Assembly: GCA_947097535.1 (NCBI GenBank)
Contig: CAMURM010000081.1
Location: 1-6,858 of the forward strand
Source of the DNA: an uncultured Selenomonas sp.
GTDB taxonomy: Bacteria; Bacillota; Negativicutes; Selenomonadales; Selenomonadaceae
Direction: 5' to 3'
Length of the DNA stretch: 6,858 bases
The position numbers and the translations under genes were made by a program. How positions within the stretch are numbered: the first letter of the stretch is position 1; each line of letters starts with the position of its first letter. A model generated the notes under the pieces. That model was not told where the DNA came from. It did no database searches and worked only from the letters and a program-made list of their open reading frames with translations. Below are positions 1 to 6,380 of the stretch, in pieces.

Positions 1-21
1 AGAAATTGTGGGAAAAGCAGA

Positions 22-408
22 TCATTGCTCATCCAGCCCTGCCTTCTTCCGAATGCGCGTGATGGCATTCTTGATCTGCTCGGGCGTATAGGGCTTCTGG
101 ATGAAGTCCAGCGCCCCGAGCTTCAGCGTCTCCATGAGCTTTTCCGGCGTGCCCGCCGACGACAGCATGACGACGGGAATCGTGTCGTCGATTTCCTTGA
201 TGACGCGCAGCACCTCGACGCCGTTGACCTCGGGCATGACGATGTCCAGAATGACGCCGTCGGGACGATCGCCGAGGCTCTCGGCGATCGCCTCCTTGCC
301 GTTCTCCGTCTCTATGACCTCACAATCGAGTGCCTCGAGCTCCTCGCGCAGCTGTTTGCGCAGGAGCTTGGAATCATCGGAAATGAGGATCTTGCACTTT
401 CTTGCCAA
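22..408 (-). CDS. CheY-like single-domain response regulator
   Basis: A stand-alone receiver domain of 128 residues, which is the normal length for CheY/Spo0F-type proteins. It should take a phosphoryl group from a histidine kinase and signal by protein contact in the cytoplasm. The receiver signature is complete: acidic pair D11/D12, phospho-acceptor D55 (in LDIVMPEVNG), switch hydroxyl S83, aromatic F102 and the invariant K105 followed by P106. There is no output domain after the short C-terminal helix. The start is TTG at 408-406, chosen because GGGAGG (417-422) sits eight bases upstream and the translation begins directly with the first receiver strand. The partner kinase is not in the window, so chemotaxis cannot be separated from another phosphorelay. 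The family call is certain; the specific role is not. Confidence 0.93.
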   Translation of the reverse strand: MARKCKILISDDSKLLRKQLREELEALDCEVIETENGKEAIAESLGDRPDGVILDIVMPEVNGVEVLRVIKEIDDTIPVVMLSSAGTPEKLMETLKLGALDFIQKPYTPEQIKNAITRIRKKAGLDEQ

Positions 409-416
409 TAAAAACG

Positions 417-422
417 CCTCCC
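417..422 (-). promoter_or_regulatory. Ribosome binding site deciding the TTG start
   Basis: GGGAGG on the minus strand, eight bases before the TTG at 408-406. It supports the non-ATG start of the response regulator. Confidence 0.7.
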
Positions 423-484
423 ATCAGACTGCCTGCCGCACGAAAAGCGATGCAGCAGCTTCCTATATTACCGTTCTCAATATC

Positions 485-513
485 ATTATAGCACTGGACA
501 GCTTTTCTGGCGA
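485..513 (-). promoter_or_regulatory. Promoter of the response regulator gene
   Basis: Minus strand: a perfect TATAAT at 485-490 preceded by TGC, giving an extended -10 (TGCTATAAT). The -35 position 17 bases further up holds a weak TCGCCA (508-513), as is common with extended -10 promoters. The leader to the TTG start would be about 70 bases. It shows that the gene can be transcribed independently of the broken gene upstream. Confidence 0.55.
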
Positions 514-523
514 TAGCCTACTC

Positions 524-1224
524 TCAACAACCCTTCACCAGCGCCGCATATTTCGCGCGCTCGGCAGGCGGAATCTGCAGCACGTCCATCGCTTTTTCCA
601 TGGGAATCCCCAGATTTTCCATCATGTTCCGAATAGCTGAAAGTGTCGTTTCGAGCACACCCTGGGACAAGCCCCGAGATAACCCTTCCTTTAGTCCGTC
701 CTCCCTTGCTTCCTCGGCGCGTACTTCCAAAGCGCGCTCTTGATCCCAGGCGAAATTCAGCATATCGAAGACCTCCTCCTGCTGTTTTTGACGAAAATAT
801 TCTTCCAGATAGTCATTGGCAATACAGTATCGCACAGCCTCGCCTACCGCAGCTTCCAGCGTGCTGCCGTTTTTGACATGCTCGCGCACCTTCGCGACGA
901 AGACGCTGTAGCTTTTGAGTGCATGGCATTTGTCCAAAAGCGGGCGATGCGGCGCATCGTTTATGTTGAGCACCCCGACAGTAAGATCCATGTCACCCTT
1001 GCGTCCGTCGAACGCATCGGATAACCGCAGTTCCCAGCGATCAGGCATTTCCATTTCTCCATTGTAGAATACATAGAACTTCGGTGCCGGAAGCGGGATG
1101 AGATTTCTCTTGTATATGGCATCTTGGTCTACATAGCGGCGATAGATTTCTGCCAGGTACATCAGCAGCCTGAGCGGCATGTTCTTAAAAGTGAATCCTT
1201 ATAGGTACGATTGACATCCCGCAT
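524..1224 (-). pseudogene. Broken Rpn/PDDEXK-family transposase-like nuclease
   Basis: A remnant of the Rpn / PD-(D/E)XK nuclease family transposase group. The surviving frame, 1180-524 (218 residues), starts at MPLRLLMYLAEIYRRYV and carries the family's middle (PAPKFYVFYNG, LRLSDAF) and tail, including the acidic EEAREDGLKEGLSRGLSQG stretch (about residues 155-173). Family members are usually near 300 residues, with the catalytic D..E.Q core before the MPLR segment; that core is absent. The original beginning is still visible: AGAGGG, then ATG at 1224-1222, encoding M-R-D-V-N-R-T-Y-K-D-S-L, the usual family N-terminus. It is one base out of frame with the rest; adding one T would read KDSLFKNMPLR. 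As it stands the 1224 frame stops after 20 codons. The ATG at 1180 has no ribosome site. I infer an internal deletion plus frameshift, hence no nuclease activity. Such genes occur in many copies per genome and travel like mobile elements. Confidence 0.8.
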
Positions 1225-1246
1225 AGCGTCACCCTCTCTTAGCTCT

Positions 1247-1276
1247 ATTATACTATAAGGCAGCCAATCGCGACAA
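1247..1276 (-). promoter_or_regulatory. Promoter of the broken Rpn-family gene
   Basis: Minus strand: perfect TATAAT (1247-1252), 18-base spacer, -35 TTGTCG (1271-1276, four of six matches). It lies 22 bases above the ATG at 1224, with AGAGGG between. The expression signals of the pseudogene are therefore intact although its coding part is not. Confidence 0.55.
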
Positions 1277-1436
1277 GAATCGCAGCCACCTTGAACCGCC
1301 TATAGGCAAATCGCAAGCGGTATGAGGTCACATGGACGCGCCCGGCCTGCAGCAAAAGGGCGGCACATGGTCGCCTTCGACCGCGCGCCGTCCATTTCGT
1401 ATTCCTTTGCATCTTTTGCAAAGACTTGCTGTGCAT
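1248..1436 (-). CDS. Doubtful small ORF downstream of dapF, hydrophobic tail
   Basis: A 62-codon ORF whose ATG lies 15 bases after the dapF stop, with GGAG five bases before it. The N-terminal half is basic (TARGRRRP around residues 16-23), and the last 14 or so residues are hydrophobic (VAAILVAIGCLIV), which could be a tail anchor. Its stop overlaps the -10 box of the next promoter. No family is recognised and codon use is only weakly gene-like. A competing frame starts at an ATGA overlap with the dapF stop (52 codons, 1455-1300 region). Both may be chance. If neither is used, 1225-1454 is simply intergenic, with a possible RNA fold between 1332 and 1395. Confidence 0.2.
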   Translation of the reverse strand: MHSKSLQKMQRNTKWTARGRRRPCAALLLQAGRVHVTSYRLRFAYRRFKVAAILVAIGCLIV

Positions 1437-1454
1437 GAAATCTCCGCTGCTTTG

Positions 1455-2297
1455 TCATTCGTACCTGCCGGCAAAGACTCTCTCGGCGGAGCCCGTCATG
1501 TAGACGTGGTTGTCCTCGGCCCACTCGATCGCCAGCCTGCCGCCGTCGAGCTCGACCTCGGCGGCTCTGCCCGTGCGCCCCGTGAGTGCCGCCGCGACGA
1601 GGGTCGCGCACGAGCCAGTGCCGCACGCGAGCGTCACGGCGGCGCCGCGCTCCCAGACACGCATGCGAATGTGGGAAGCGTCCTTGATTTCCGCAAACTC
1701 CACGTTTGTCTTCCTGGGGAACTTCTCGTGCCGCTCAAGAAGAGGCCCGAACTTTTCCATCGGCACGGCTTGTGCATCCTCGACGAAAATCACGCAGTGC
1801 GGGTTGCCCATGGAAACGCAGGTCATGGAAAACGTTTCGCCCTCCGCCTCGATCGGCTGCTCAATGACGCGTGATGCGCCAAAGCCCAGGACAGGAATGC
1901 GCTCGCCTTCAAGAATCGGCTCGCCCATATCGACGCGCACGCCCGTGAGCTTACCGTCCGTCAGTTCAAGGCGCGGCACGAGAACGCCCGCGCCCGTCTC
2001 GACGGTGAACGTCTCGCGCTCGCTCAGCCCCTCCGTATGGACGACACCCGCGAAGCAGCGGATGCCGTTGCCGCACATCTCCGCCTCGCTGCCGTCCGCG
2101 TTGAGGATGCGCATGCGAAAGTCCGCCTGCTCCGACGGCAGCACGAGAATCAGCCCGTCCGCGCCGATGCCGTAGTGGCGATCGCAGACCGCGCGCGCGA
2201 GCGAGGTGAGATCCGCGCCTTCAAGACTTTCGCGAAAACCGTTCACGAGCACGAAGTCGTTGCCGCAGCCCTGCCATTTCGTAAAGGAAAATGCCAT
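1455..2297 (-). CDS. dapF: Diaminopimelate epimerase
   Basis: Converts LL-diaminopimelate to meso-diaminopimelate (EC 5.1.1.7) in the cytoplasm. This is the last shared step before lysine and the cross-linking residue of peptidoglycan. At 280 residues it has the family's usual length. Both halves of the pseudo-symmetric fold are seen, each with its catalytic cysteine: C75 in AEMCGNGIRC and C225 in LACGTGSCA. Other landmarks are the N-terminal QGCGNDFVLVN (9-19), YGIGADGL (42-49), MGNPHCVIF (163-171) and WERG (215-218). The start ATG at 2297-2295 follows a G-rich site (GGGGGT). An ORF of 67 codons ends four bases before it, suggesting shared transcription from the promoter at 2544-2572. No lysine or diaminopimelate gene lies beside it. 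I see no clear terminator after its stop. Confidence 0.97.
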   Translation of the reverse strand: MAFSFTKWQGCGNDFVLVNGFRESLEGADLTSLARAVCDRHYGIGADGLILVLPSEQADFRMRILNADGSEAEMCGNGIRCFAGVVHTEGLSERETFTVETGAGVLVPRLELTDGKLTGVRVDMGEPILEGERIPVLGFGASRVIEQPIEAEGETFSMTCVSMGNPHCVIFVEDAQAVPMEKFGPLLERHEKFPRKTNVEFAEIKDASHIRMRVWERGAAVTLACGTGSCATLVAAALTGRTGRAAEVELDGGRLAIEWAEDNHVYMTGSAERVFAGRYE

Positions 2298-2301
2298 ATT
2301 C

Positions 2302-2505
2302 TTACCCCCAGGAATGTTTTGCGAAGAAAGACCAGAAGGAAGCGCCGAAAACTCTGTCCGAACAGCAGCTTTGCGCCAGGACGCTCGCCTCCGTCGCCGC
2401 GAAGTTTTCCTTCATTGTAGCGAAGAACGACGGCTTTGCCAAGTCTTTTTTGCCCGCGGCACCCCTGTATGGCGCCGCTTTTCTGCCCTTTTCCAACGCT
2501 TCCAT
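2302..2505 (-). CDS. Small ORF of unknown function ahead of dapF
   Basis: A 67-codon ORF with excellent start signals: AGGAGG (2512-2517) six bases before the ATG, directly behind the promoter and twin operators at 2524-2572. It ends four bases before dapF. Third codon positions are G or C in roughly two thirds of codons, compatible with coding. The product is basic at the N-terminus (KGRK, GKKDLAK), has a CC pair (47-48) and an aromatic C-terminus (FWSFF, 57-61), and has no membrane segment. I recognise no family. One oddity: reading one frame over after the A6 tract (2446-2451) gives GKAVVLRYNEGK, which resembles the start of the small FlhB/YscU-C-like cytoplasmic proteins. The ORF may therefore be a frameshifted remnant. 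A leader ORF serving dapF translation is another possibility. Confidence 0.4.
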   Translation of the reverse strand: MEALEKGRKAAPYRGAAGKKDLAKPSFFATMKENFAATEASVLAQSCCSDRVFGASFWSFFAKHSWG

Positions 2506-2523
2506 AACGCTCCTCCTTTGCGC

Positions 2524-2539
2524 ATACCCCTATCGGTAT
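2524..2539 (-). promoter_or_regulatory. CsoR-type operator, copy 2 (over start of transcription)
   Basis: ATACCCCTATCGGTAT on the plus strand, spanning the expected start point and early leader of the promoter at 2544-2572. It matches copy 1 in 14 of 16 positions in inverted orientation. An A/T-flanked C4 (G4) tract of this form is typical of CsoR/CstR-family (DUF156) repressor sites. The ligand type (copper or persulfide) cannot be told from the site. Confidence 0.6.
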
Positions 2540-2543
2540 TCTC

Positions 2544-2572
2544 ATTATACACATAGGGGTATAGTCTGTCAA
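2544..2572 (-). promoter_or_regulatory. Strong sigma-70 promoter for the small ORF and dapF
   Basis: Minus strand: consensus TTGACA (2567-2572), a 17-base spacer, and consensus TATAAT (2544-2549). The predicted start is near 2537, giving a leader of about 30 bases to the ATG at 2505. A fully consensus promoter covered by twin operators is what one expects of a tightly repressed, inducible unit. Confidence 0.85.
2547..2562 (-). promoter_or_regulatory. CsoR-type operator, copy 1 (between -35 and -10)
   Basis: Minus-strand ATACCCCTATGTGTAT, lying in the promoter spacer and overlapping the upstream end of the -10 box. Its C4 half (10 bases) forms a perfect inverted repeat with copy 2 across 19 bases, centred on the -10. 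Bound protein here would block RNA polymerase. No csoR-like gene is in the window. Confidence 0.6.
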
Positions 2573-2579
2573 GGAACTT

Positions 2580-2811
2580 TTCAAATTTTTCTTCTCTGCT
2601 GAATTTTGCCCGCCGCATGTCCGGCACCTCACCGCAAAGAAGCATCATGTCCGTACTCTTCTATTCCGCCTTGCTCTTTCCACTGTAAACATGTATACAT
2701 AATACCTTAGCAAAACAGTATACTTTTGCCGCCATCTGCGCTATTATATATGAGTGCTTAGCCGCACGATAGTTTTCTTTTATAACTTTGGAAGTAAAGG
2801 GGTAATCACGC
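2580..2811 (+). promoter_or_regulatory. gdhA upstream region with two GTATAC palindromes
   Basis: An AT-rich stretch without a credible gene. It holds ATGTATACAT (2691-2700, perfect 10-base palindrome) and AGTATACT (2717-2724), with centres 25 bases apart. A possible promoter is TTGCTC (2671-2676), 17 bases, TATACA, which would put the first palindrome on the -10; TATAAC (2781-2786) is another -10 candidate close to the gene. I cannot decide between them. AAAGGGG (2796-2802), nine bases before the ATG, is the gdhA ribosome site. Positions 2580-2670 show nothing recognisable. Confidence 0.35.
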
Positions 2812-4161
2812 ATGACGGAAATGCAGCAGTATGTAGAGGACATCCTCGCCTCTATCGAAAAGAAGGATCCGCAGGAGAAGGAATATCACAACGTGGTCAA
2901 GGAAGTCCTGACCTCGATCGTGCCTGTCCTTGAGCAGCATCCCGAGTACAAGAAGCACAAGATCCTTGAGCGCATGGTCGAGCCGGAGCGCGTCGTCATG
3001 TTCCGCGTGCCTTGGGAAAACGACAAGGGCGAGGTTCAGGTCAACCGCGGCTACCGCGTGCAGGCGAACAGCGCCGTCGGCACCTACAAGGGCGGCCTGC
3101 GTTTCCATCCGAGTGTGACGCTCTCCATTTTGAAGTTCCTCGCTTTCGAGCAGACGTTCAAGAACTCTTTGACGGGGCTTCCCATCGGCGGCGCCAAGGG
3201 TGGCTCGGACTTCGACCCGAAAGGCAAGAGCGACAACGAGGTCATGCGCTTCTGCCAGAGCTTCATGACGGAGCTCTATCGCCACATCGGCTCGATGGTC
3301 GATACGCCGGCAGGCGATATCGGCGTCGGCGGCCGTGAGATCGGCTACCTCTACGGTCAGTACAAGCGCATCGTCAACTCCTTTGATTCCGCTGTCCTCA
3401 CGGGCAAGGGACTCGGCTACGGCGGCAGCCTCGCACGCACGGAAGCCACGGGCTACGGACTCCTCTACTTCATGAAGGAGATGCTCGAAGACAACGGCAA
3501 GAGCCTTGAGGGCAAGACCGTCGTCGTCTCCGGCTCGGGCAACGTCGCGACGTATGCGATTGAAAAGGCCATCGAATTCGGCGCAAAGCCCGTGACCTGC
3601 TCTGACTCGAACGGCTACGTCTATGACCCCGAGGGCATCGACCTCGCGCTCGTCAAGGAGATCAAGGAAGTGCGCCGCGGTCGCATCAAGGAGTACGTCG
3701 AAAAGCGTCCGAACGCCGAGTACCACGAGGGATGCCGGGGCGTCTGGACGGTCAAGTGCGACATCGCCCTGCCGTGCGCGACGCAGAGCGAGCTTGACAT
3801 CGAGGGCGTCAAGGCGCTCGTGGCGAACGGCGTCATGGCCGTCGGTGAAGGCGCGAACATGCCGACGACGCTCGATGCGACGGAATACCTCTTGGAAAAG
3901 GGCGTCCTTTTCGCCCCTGCGAAAGCGGCAAACGCCGGCGGCGTCGCCGTCTCCGCGCTTGAGATGAGCCAGAACTCCGAGCGCCTGCACTGGACGTTCG
4001 AGGAAGTCGACAATCGCCTCAAGGGCATCATGAAGAACATCTATCAGAACTCCAGGAAGAACGCGGAGAAGTACGGCATGAAAGGCAACCTCATCGCCGG
4101 CGCCAACATCACGGCATTCCTCCACGTCGCAGACACGATGGTCGCACAGGGGATTGTCTAA
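2812..4161 (+). CDS. gdhA: Glutamate dehydrogenase, hexameric, probably NADP-dependent
   Basis: Reductive amination of 2-oxoglutarate with ammonia to glutamate (EC 1.4.1.4), a cytoplasmic route of ammonia assimilation. The 449 residues match the usual length of the small hexameric class. The substrate lysines are K93 (YKGGLRFHP), K117 and the catalytic K129 (PIGGAKGGSDFDPKG); the catalytic aspartate is D169 (PAGDIGVGGREIGYL). S381 lies in GGVAVSALEM. The nucleotide fold starts at about 235 with GSGNVA (241-246). The acidic-serine turn SDSNG (264-268) resembles E. coli NADP enzymes more than the NAD-linked Clostridium symbiosum enzyme, hence the cofactor call, which is inference. It starts at ATG behind AAAGGGG. 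It is transcribed alone, divergent from the dapF unit and convergent with the chemoreceptor. Intact, nothing missing. Confidence 0.96.
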   Translation: MTEMQQYVEDILASIEKKDPQEKEYHNVVKEVLTSIVPVLEQHPEYKKHKILERMVEPERVVMFRVPWENDKGEVQVNRGYRVQANSAVGTYKGGLRFHPSVTLSILKFLAFEQTFKNSLTGLPIGGAKGGSDFDPKGKSDNEVMRFCQSFMTELYRHIGSMVDTPAGDIGVGGREIGYLYGQYKRIVNSFDSAVLTGKGLGYGGSLARTEATGYGLLYFMKEMLEDNGKSLEGKTVVVSGSGNVATYAIEKAIEFGAKPVTCSDSNGYVYDPEGIDLALVKEIKEVRRGRIKEYVEKRPNAEYHEGCRGVWTVKCDIALPCATQSELDIEGVKALVANGVMAVGEGANMPTTLDATEYLLEKGVLFAPAKAANAGGVAVSALEMSQNSERLHWTFEEVDNRLKGIMKNIYQNSRKNAEKYGMKGNLIAGANITAFLHVADTMVAQGIV

Positions 4162-4232
4162 TACTGACCTGGCCAAGAAGCAAGCCCAATGGGCACAGCT
4201 GATTGTCCAACAGGCCGTATGCGCACACGGAA

Positions 4233-4267
4233 AAACAGCCCGACGGGAACTCCCCGTCGGGCTGTTT
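4233..4267. terminator. Bidirectional intrinsic terminator between gdhA and the chemoreceptor
   Basis: A perfect 15-base-pair stem, AAACAGCCCGACGGG (4233-4247) with its complement (4253-4267), and a five-base loop. On the minus strand the hairpin is followed by five T, ending the chemoreceptor transcript 24 bases after its stop. On the plus strand only three T follow, partly within the stem, so it serves gdhA less canonically. It is the only hairpin between the two converging genes. Confidence 0.88.
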
Positions 4268-4290
4268 GCTGTCTCATGGCTTATTGTATA

Positions 4291-6303
4291 TCACACTTTG
4301 AACTTGCCGACCTCGCCATTGAGATCCATGGCGACGCTCGCCAAGCCTTCGCTGGCCTCGGCGATGTTCTGCAGGGAATGCGTCTGCGTCTCTACGGCGG
4401 CATTTCCCTCCTCGCTCGTCGCGGCGTTTTCTTCCGCGAGAGCCGAAAGCCCCTGCACGACTTCCGCGATGGAGTGGTTCTTGGCGGTGATGTCCTCCGT
4501 GGACCGATTCATCGTCTCCATGACCTTCGTCGTCATGTCAACGGCTTCGGTGATCTTCTGGAACTTCCCGCGCGTCTCTTCCAGGCTCTCCTGCGTCTCG
4601 GCGAACAGCTTCTTGGAAACGGCCATGGTGTTGACAGCTTCCTGCGATTTCGTCTTGAGTCCGACGATGATCGCGCTGATTTCGTCGGTGAAGCTCTTCG
4701 ACTGCTCCGCGAGCGTGCGGATCTCCTCCGCCACGACGGCAAAGCCGCGTCCTGCATCACCCGCGCGCGCCGCCTCGATCGCGGCGTTGAGTGCGAGAAG
4801 GTTCGTCTGCTCGGAAATCGACTGGATCATCTCGCTCGCCTTCTCGATCTCCTCAGCGCTCTTGTTCGTCTCTTCGACGACGCGTGCGACATTTTCTGTC
4901 GCGTGTGCCGTTTCAGCAGACTTCTTCACGAGATGCGTGAGGATTTCCGCGCCCTCGTCCTTTTCGCGGCGGATGTTGTCGGTCGATTCATTAATCTGGC
5001 GCAATATCTCCTTGTTCTCATCCATGAGCGCCATGATCTTATCGATGTGCTCCGACGCGTTCTGCGTATCCTGCGCCTGGCTTGTCGCACCGTCGGCGAT
5101 GTTGTGGATGGCGGCCGCCACGTCGCGTGCGGAATTGGCTGTGGACTGCGCCGTCGCCGTCAATTCTTCACTCGTCGCTGCGACGGACTGCGAGGAGTTG
5201 CTGATCTTGTCGATGATGCCGCGCAGATTGTTCCTAAGCTCTGCAATGCTGCGCGCCATCGTGCCGATTTCATCGCCGCGCTCGCGCAAGGCGGCCTGCG
5301 ACTCGTCTGCCCGCACGTCGAGATGAGAGAACTTCTCGATGATGCCCGTGATACCGCCCAAGGGAACAGCGACGCGCTTGTGCACGAAGAAACTCATGAA
5401 GACGAGCAGCAGGACGCAGCAGACGACGGCAATGACGACGGCATACAAGACCATCTTCTTTGCCGCCGCCGTGAAAACATTGCGCTCCACAGAGGAGAAG
5501 ATCATCCACTCGGCGTCCACCCCTTCGAGATGCATGGGGTAGAAGCAGTAGACCGAATCAATGCCCGTGCTCGCCGACTCGTGGTCGATGGTCGTGACGG
5601 AATTTTCATCAAATGCATCCGCAATTTCCGCCTCCGTCATGGGGAAGTAATCGTAGAATCGCTTGAGGATGAAATCCGCATTGAGTCCGTGAGCGATATT
5701 CGTTCCCTTGCGCGTGAATACACCATAGTAATTCTCGGCCTTGCTGATTCCCTCGACGTACTTCTGGATCTCCGCCAGGCCGATGTTCACACAGACGACG
5801 CCGACGATCTGCCCGTTCACTTCGACAGGCGCGACATAGCGTGCCACCAGTTTTCCATTCTGTGTCTGTTCCGGCTCCGCAAGGAGCGGCTTTCCCGTGC
5901 TCTTCACAGTCTTGTACCAATCGCTCTGCATGGCGCCCTGCACCGCGCCCGTTTTCCCCTCATTGTCGGCGTAGACGTTCAAAGCCTCCGCGCCCGAGGA
6001 AGATTCGAGGATGATCGCGACCGAGCGGATGCCGGCACTTTCGGACATCTCATCGGCCAGCATGTTTCGGATTGCATCCGCACTGCCTTCGAGCGGCGCG
6101 ACGGCGAGCTGCTTCTGCACGTCCCTCTCCAAGCGACCGCTAATGCGTACGGTGCGCCCGTAGCGCTGCTCGATCTGGTAGGCGATCTGCTTGTTCTCAA
6201 GCATCGTCTCACGCTTGCCCGCATCAATCAGCGCACCAAAGCTCATGTAGGCGATGAACGCCGTGACGATGATGAGCATGACGGCTATGCCGATGCCGTT
6301 CAT
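4291..6303 (-). CDS. Methyl-accepting chemotaxis protein, dCache sensor (5' end frameshifted)
   Basis: A transmembrane chemoreceptor. In the open frame as found (670 residues) it has membrane helix 1 (about 4-26), a periplasmic double-Cache-like sensor (about 30-280, with DWYKTV at 128-133 and GQIVGVVCVNIG at 164-175), membrane helix 2 (about 284-306), HAMP (about 307-360) and a long cytoplasmic signalling coiled coil. The conserved hairpin tip runs through EQTNLLALNAAIEAARAG and GRGFAVVAEEIR (about 498-529). The usual amino-acid-binding arginine two residues before WY is not present (S127), so the ligand is open. The ATG at 6303 has no ribosome site. AGGAGG (6375-6380) and the ATG at 6365 lie upstream, but a G8 tract throws that start out of frame. 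With one more G the protein would be 691 residues. It ends in GKFKV, without a CheR-tethering pentapeptide. No other chemotaxis gene adjoins it. Confidence 0.9.
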   Translation of the reverse strand: MNGIGIAVMLIIVTAFIAYMSFGALIDAGKRETMLENKQIAYQIEQRYGRTVRISGRLERDVQKQLAVAPLEGSADAIRNMLADEMSESAGIRSVAIILESSSGAEALNVYADNEGKTGAVQGAMQSDWYKTVKSTGKPLLAEPEQTQNGKLVARYVAPVEVNGQIVGVVCVNIGLAEIQKYVEGISKAENYYGVFTRKGTNIAHGLNADFILKRFYDYFPMTEAEIADAFDENSVTTIDHESASTGIDSVYCFYPMHLEGVDAEWMIFSSVERNVFTAAAKKMVLYAVVIAVVCCVLLLVFMSFFVHKRVAVPLGGITGIIEKFSHLDVRADESQAALRERGDEIGTMARSIAELRNNLRGIIDKISNSSQSVAATSEELTATAQSTANSARDVAAAIHNIADGATSQAQDTQNASEHIDKIMALMDENKEILRQINESTDNIRREKDEGAEILTHLVKKSAETAHATENVARVVEETNKSAEEIEKASEMIQSISEQTNLLALNAAIEAARAGDAGRGFAVVAEEIRTLAEQSKSFTDEISAIIVGLKTKSQEAVNTMAVSKKLFAETQESLEETRGKFQKITEAVDMTTKVMETMNRSTEDITAKNHSIAEVVQGLSALAEENAATSEEGNAAVETQTHSLQNIAEASEGLASVAMDLNGEVGKFKV

Positions 6304-6320
6304 CGCATTGATTTGAAAGC

Positions 6321-6365
6321 CTATACCCCCCCCGCGAACATTTGTCCTTTCTTATTCGCATCCAT
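6321..6365 (-). other. Displaced 5' end of the chemoreceptor reading frame
   Basis: The best-placed start for the chemoreceptor: ATG at 6365-6363, nine bases after AGGAGG. It encodes M-D-A-N-K-K-G-Q-M-F-A-G-G-V, then TAG at 6323-6321. Inserting one G into the tract turns the end into AGGGIGFQINAMNG and joins the main frame without another change. GIGFQIN reads like a natural chemoreceptor N-terminus. The present 14-codon ORF is therefore most simply the cut-off start of the receptor. Confidence 0.75.
6326..6333 (-). repeat. G8 homopolymer tract (C8 on plus strand)
   Basis: Eight G on the coding strand, inside codons 11-14 of the 6365 frame. It is the longest G/C homopolymer in the window and sits exactly where a change in length decides whether the receptor is made from its proper start. 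Length nine (or six) restores the frame. Confidence 0.95.
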
Positions 6366-6374
6366 GATCGAGTT

Positions 6375-6380
6375 CCTCCT
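6375..6380 (-). promoter_or_regulatory. Ribosome binding site of the chemoreceptor
   Basis: Perfect AGGAGG on the minus strand, nine bases before the ATG at 6365. By contrast, the 20 bases before the in-frame ATG at 6303 contain no purine-rich site. This is the main argument for the upstream start. Confidence 0.85.

Noticed and set aside
1406..1422. TTTGCA/TGCAAA hairpin downstream of dapF as a terminator
   Set aside because: The stem is only six A/T-rich pairs, with no T run after it on the minus strand.
2524..2562. The 10-base inverted repeat upstream of dapF read as an RNA attenuator or riboswitch stem
   Set aside because: One arm lies upstream of the predicted transcription start, so both arms are not in the same RNA; a DNA operator explains it better.
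2412..2648. Two overlapping minus-strand ORFs running through the dapF promoter (starts at 2648 and 2632)
   Set aside because: They would read through the consensus promoter and operators, have no ribosome site of note and overlap a better-signalled start at 2505.
2661..2843. A 60-codon minus-strand ORF across the gdhA start
   Set aside because: It overlaps the gdhA promoter, ribosome site and first codons, and has no recognisable motif.
2806..4176. A 456-codon open frame on the minus strand
   Set aside because: It is the exact antisense of gdhA, with the composition typical of such mirror frames (many HD, RR and ADA runs). gdhA on the plus strand has every catalytic motif.
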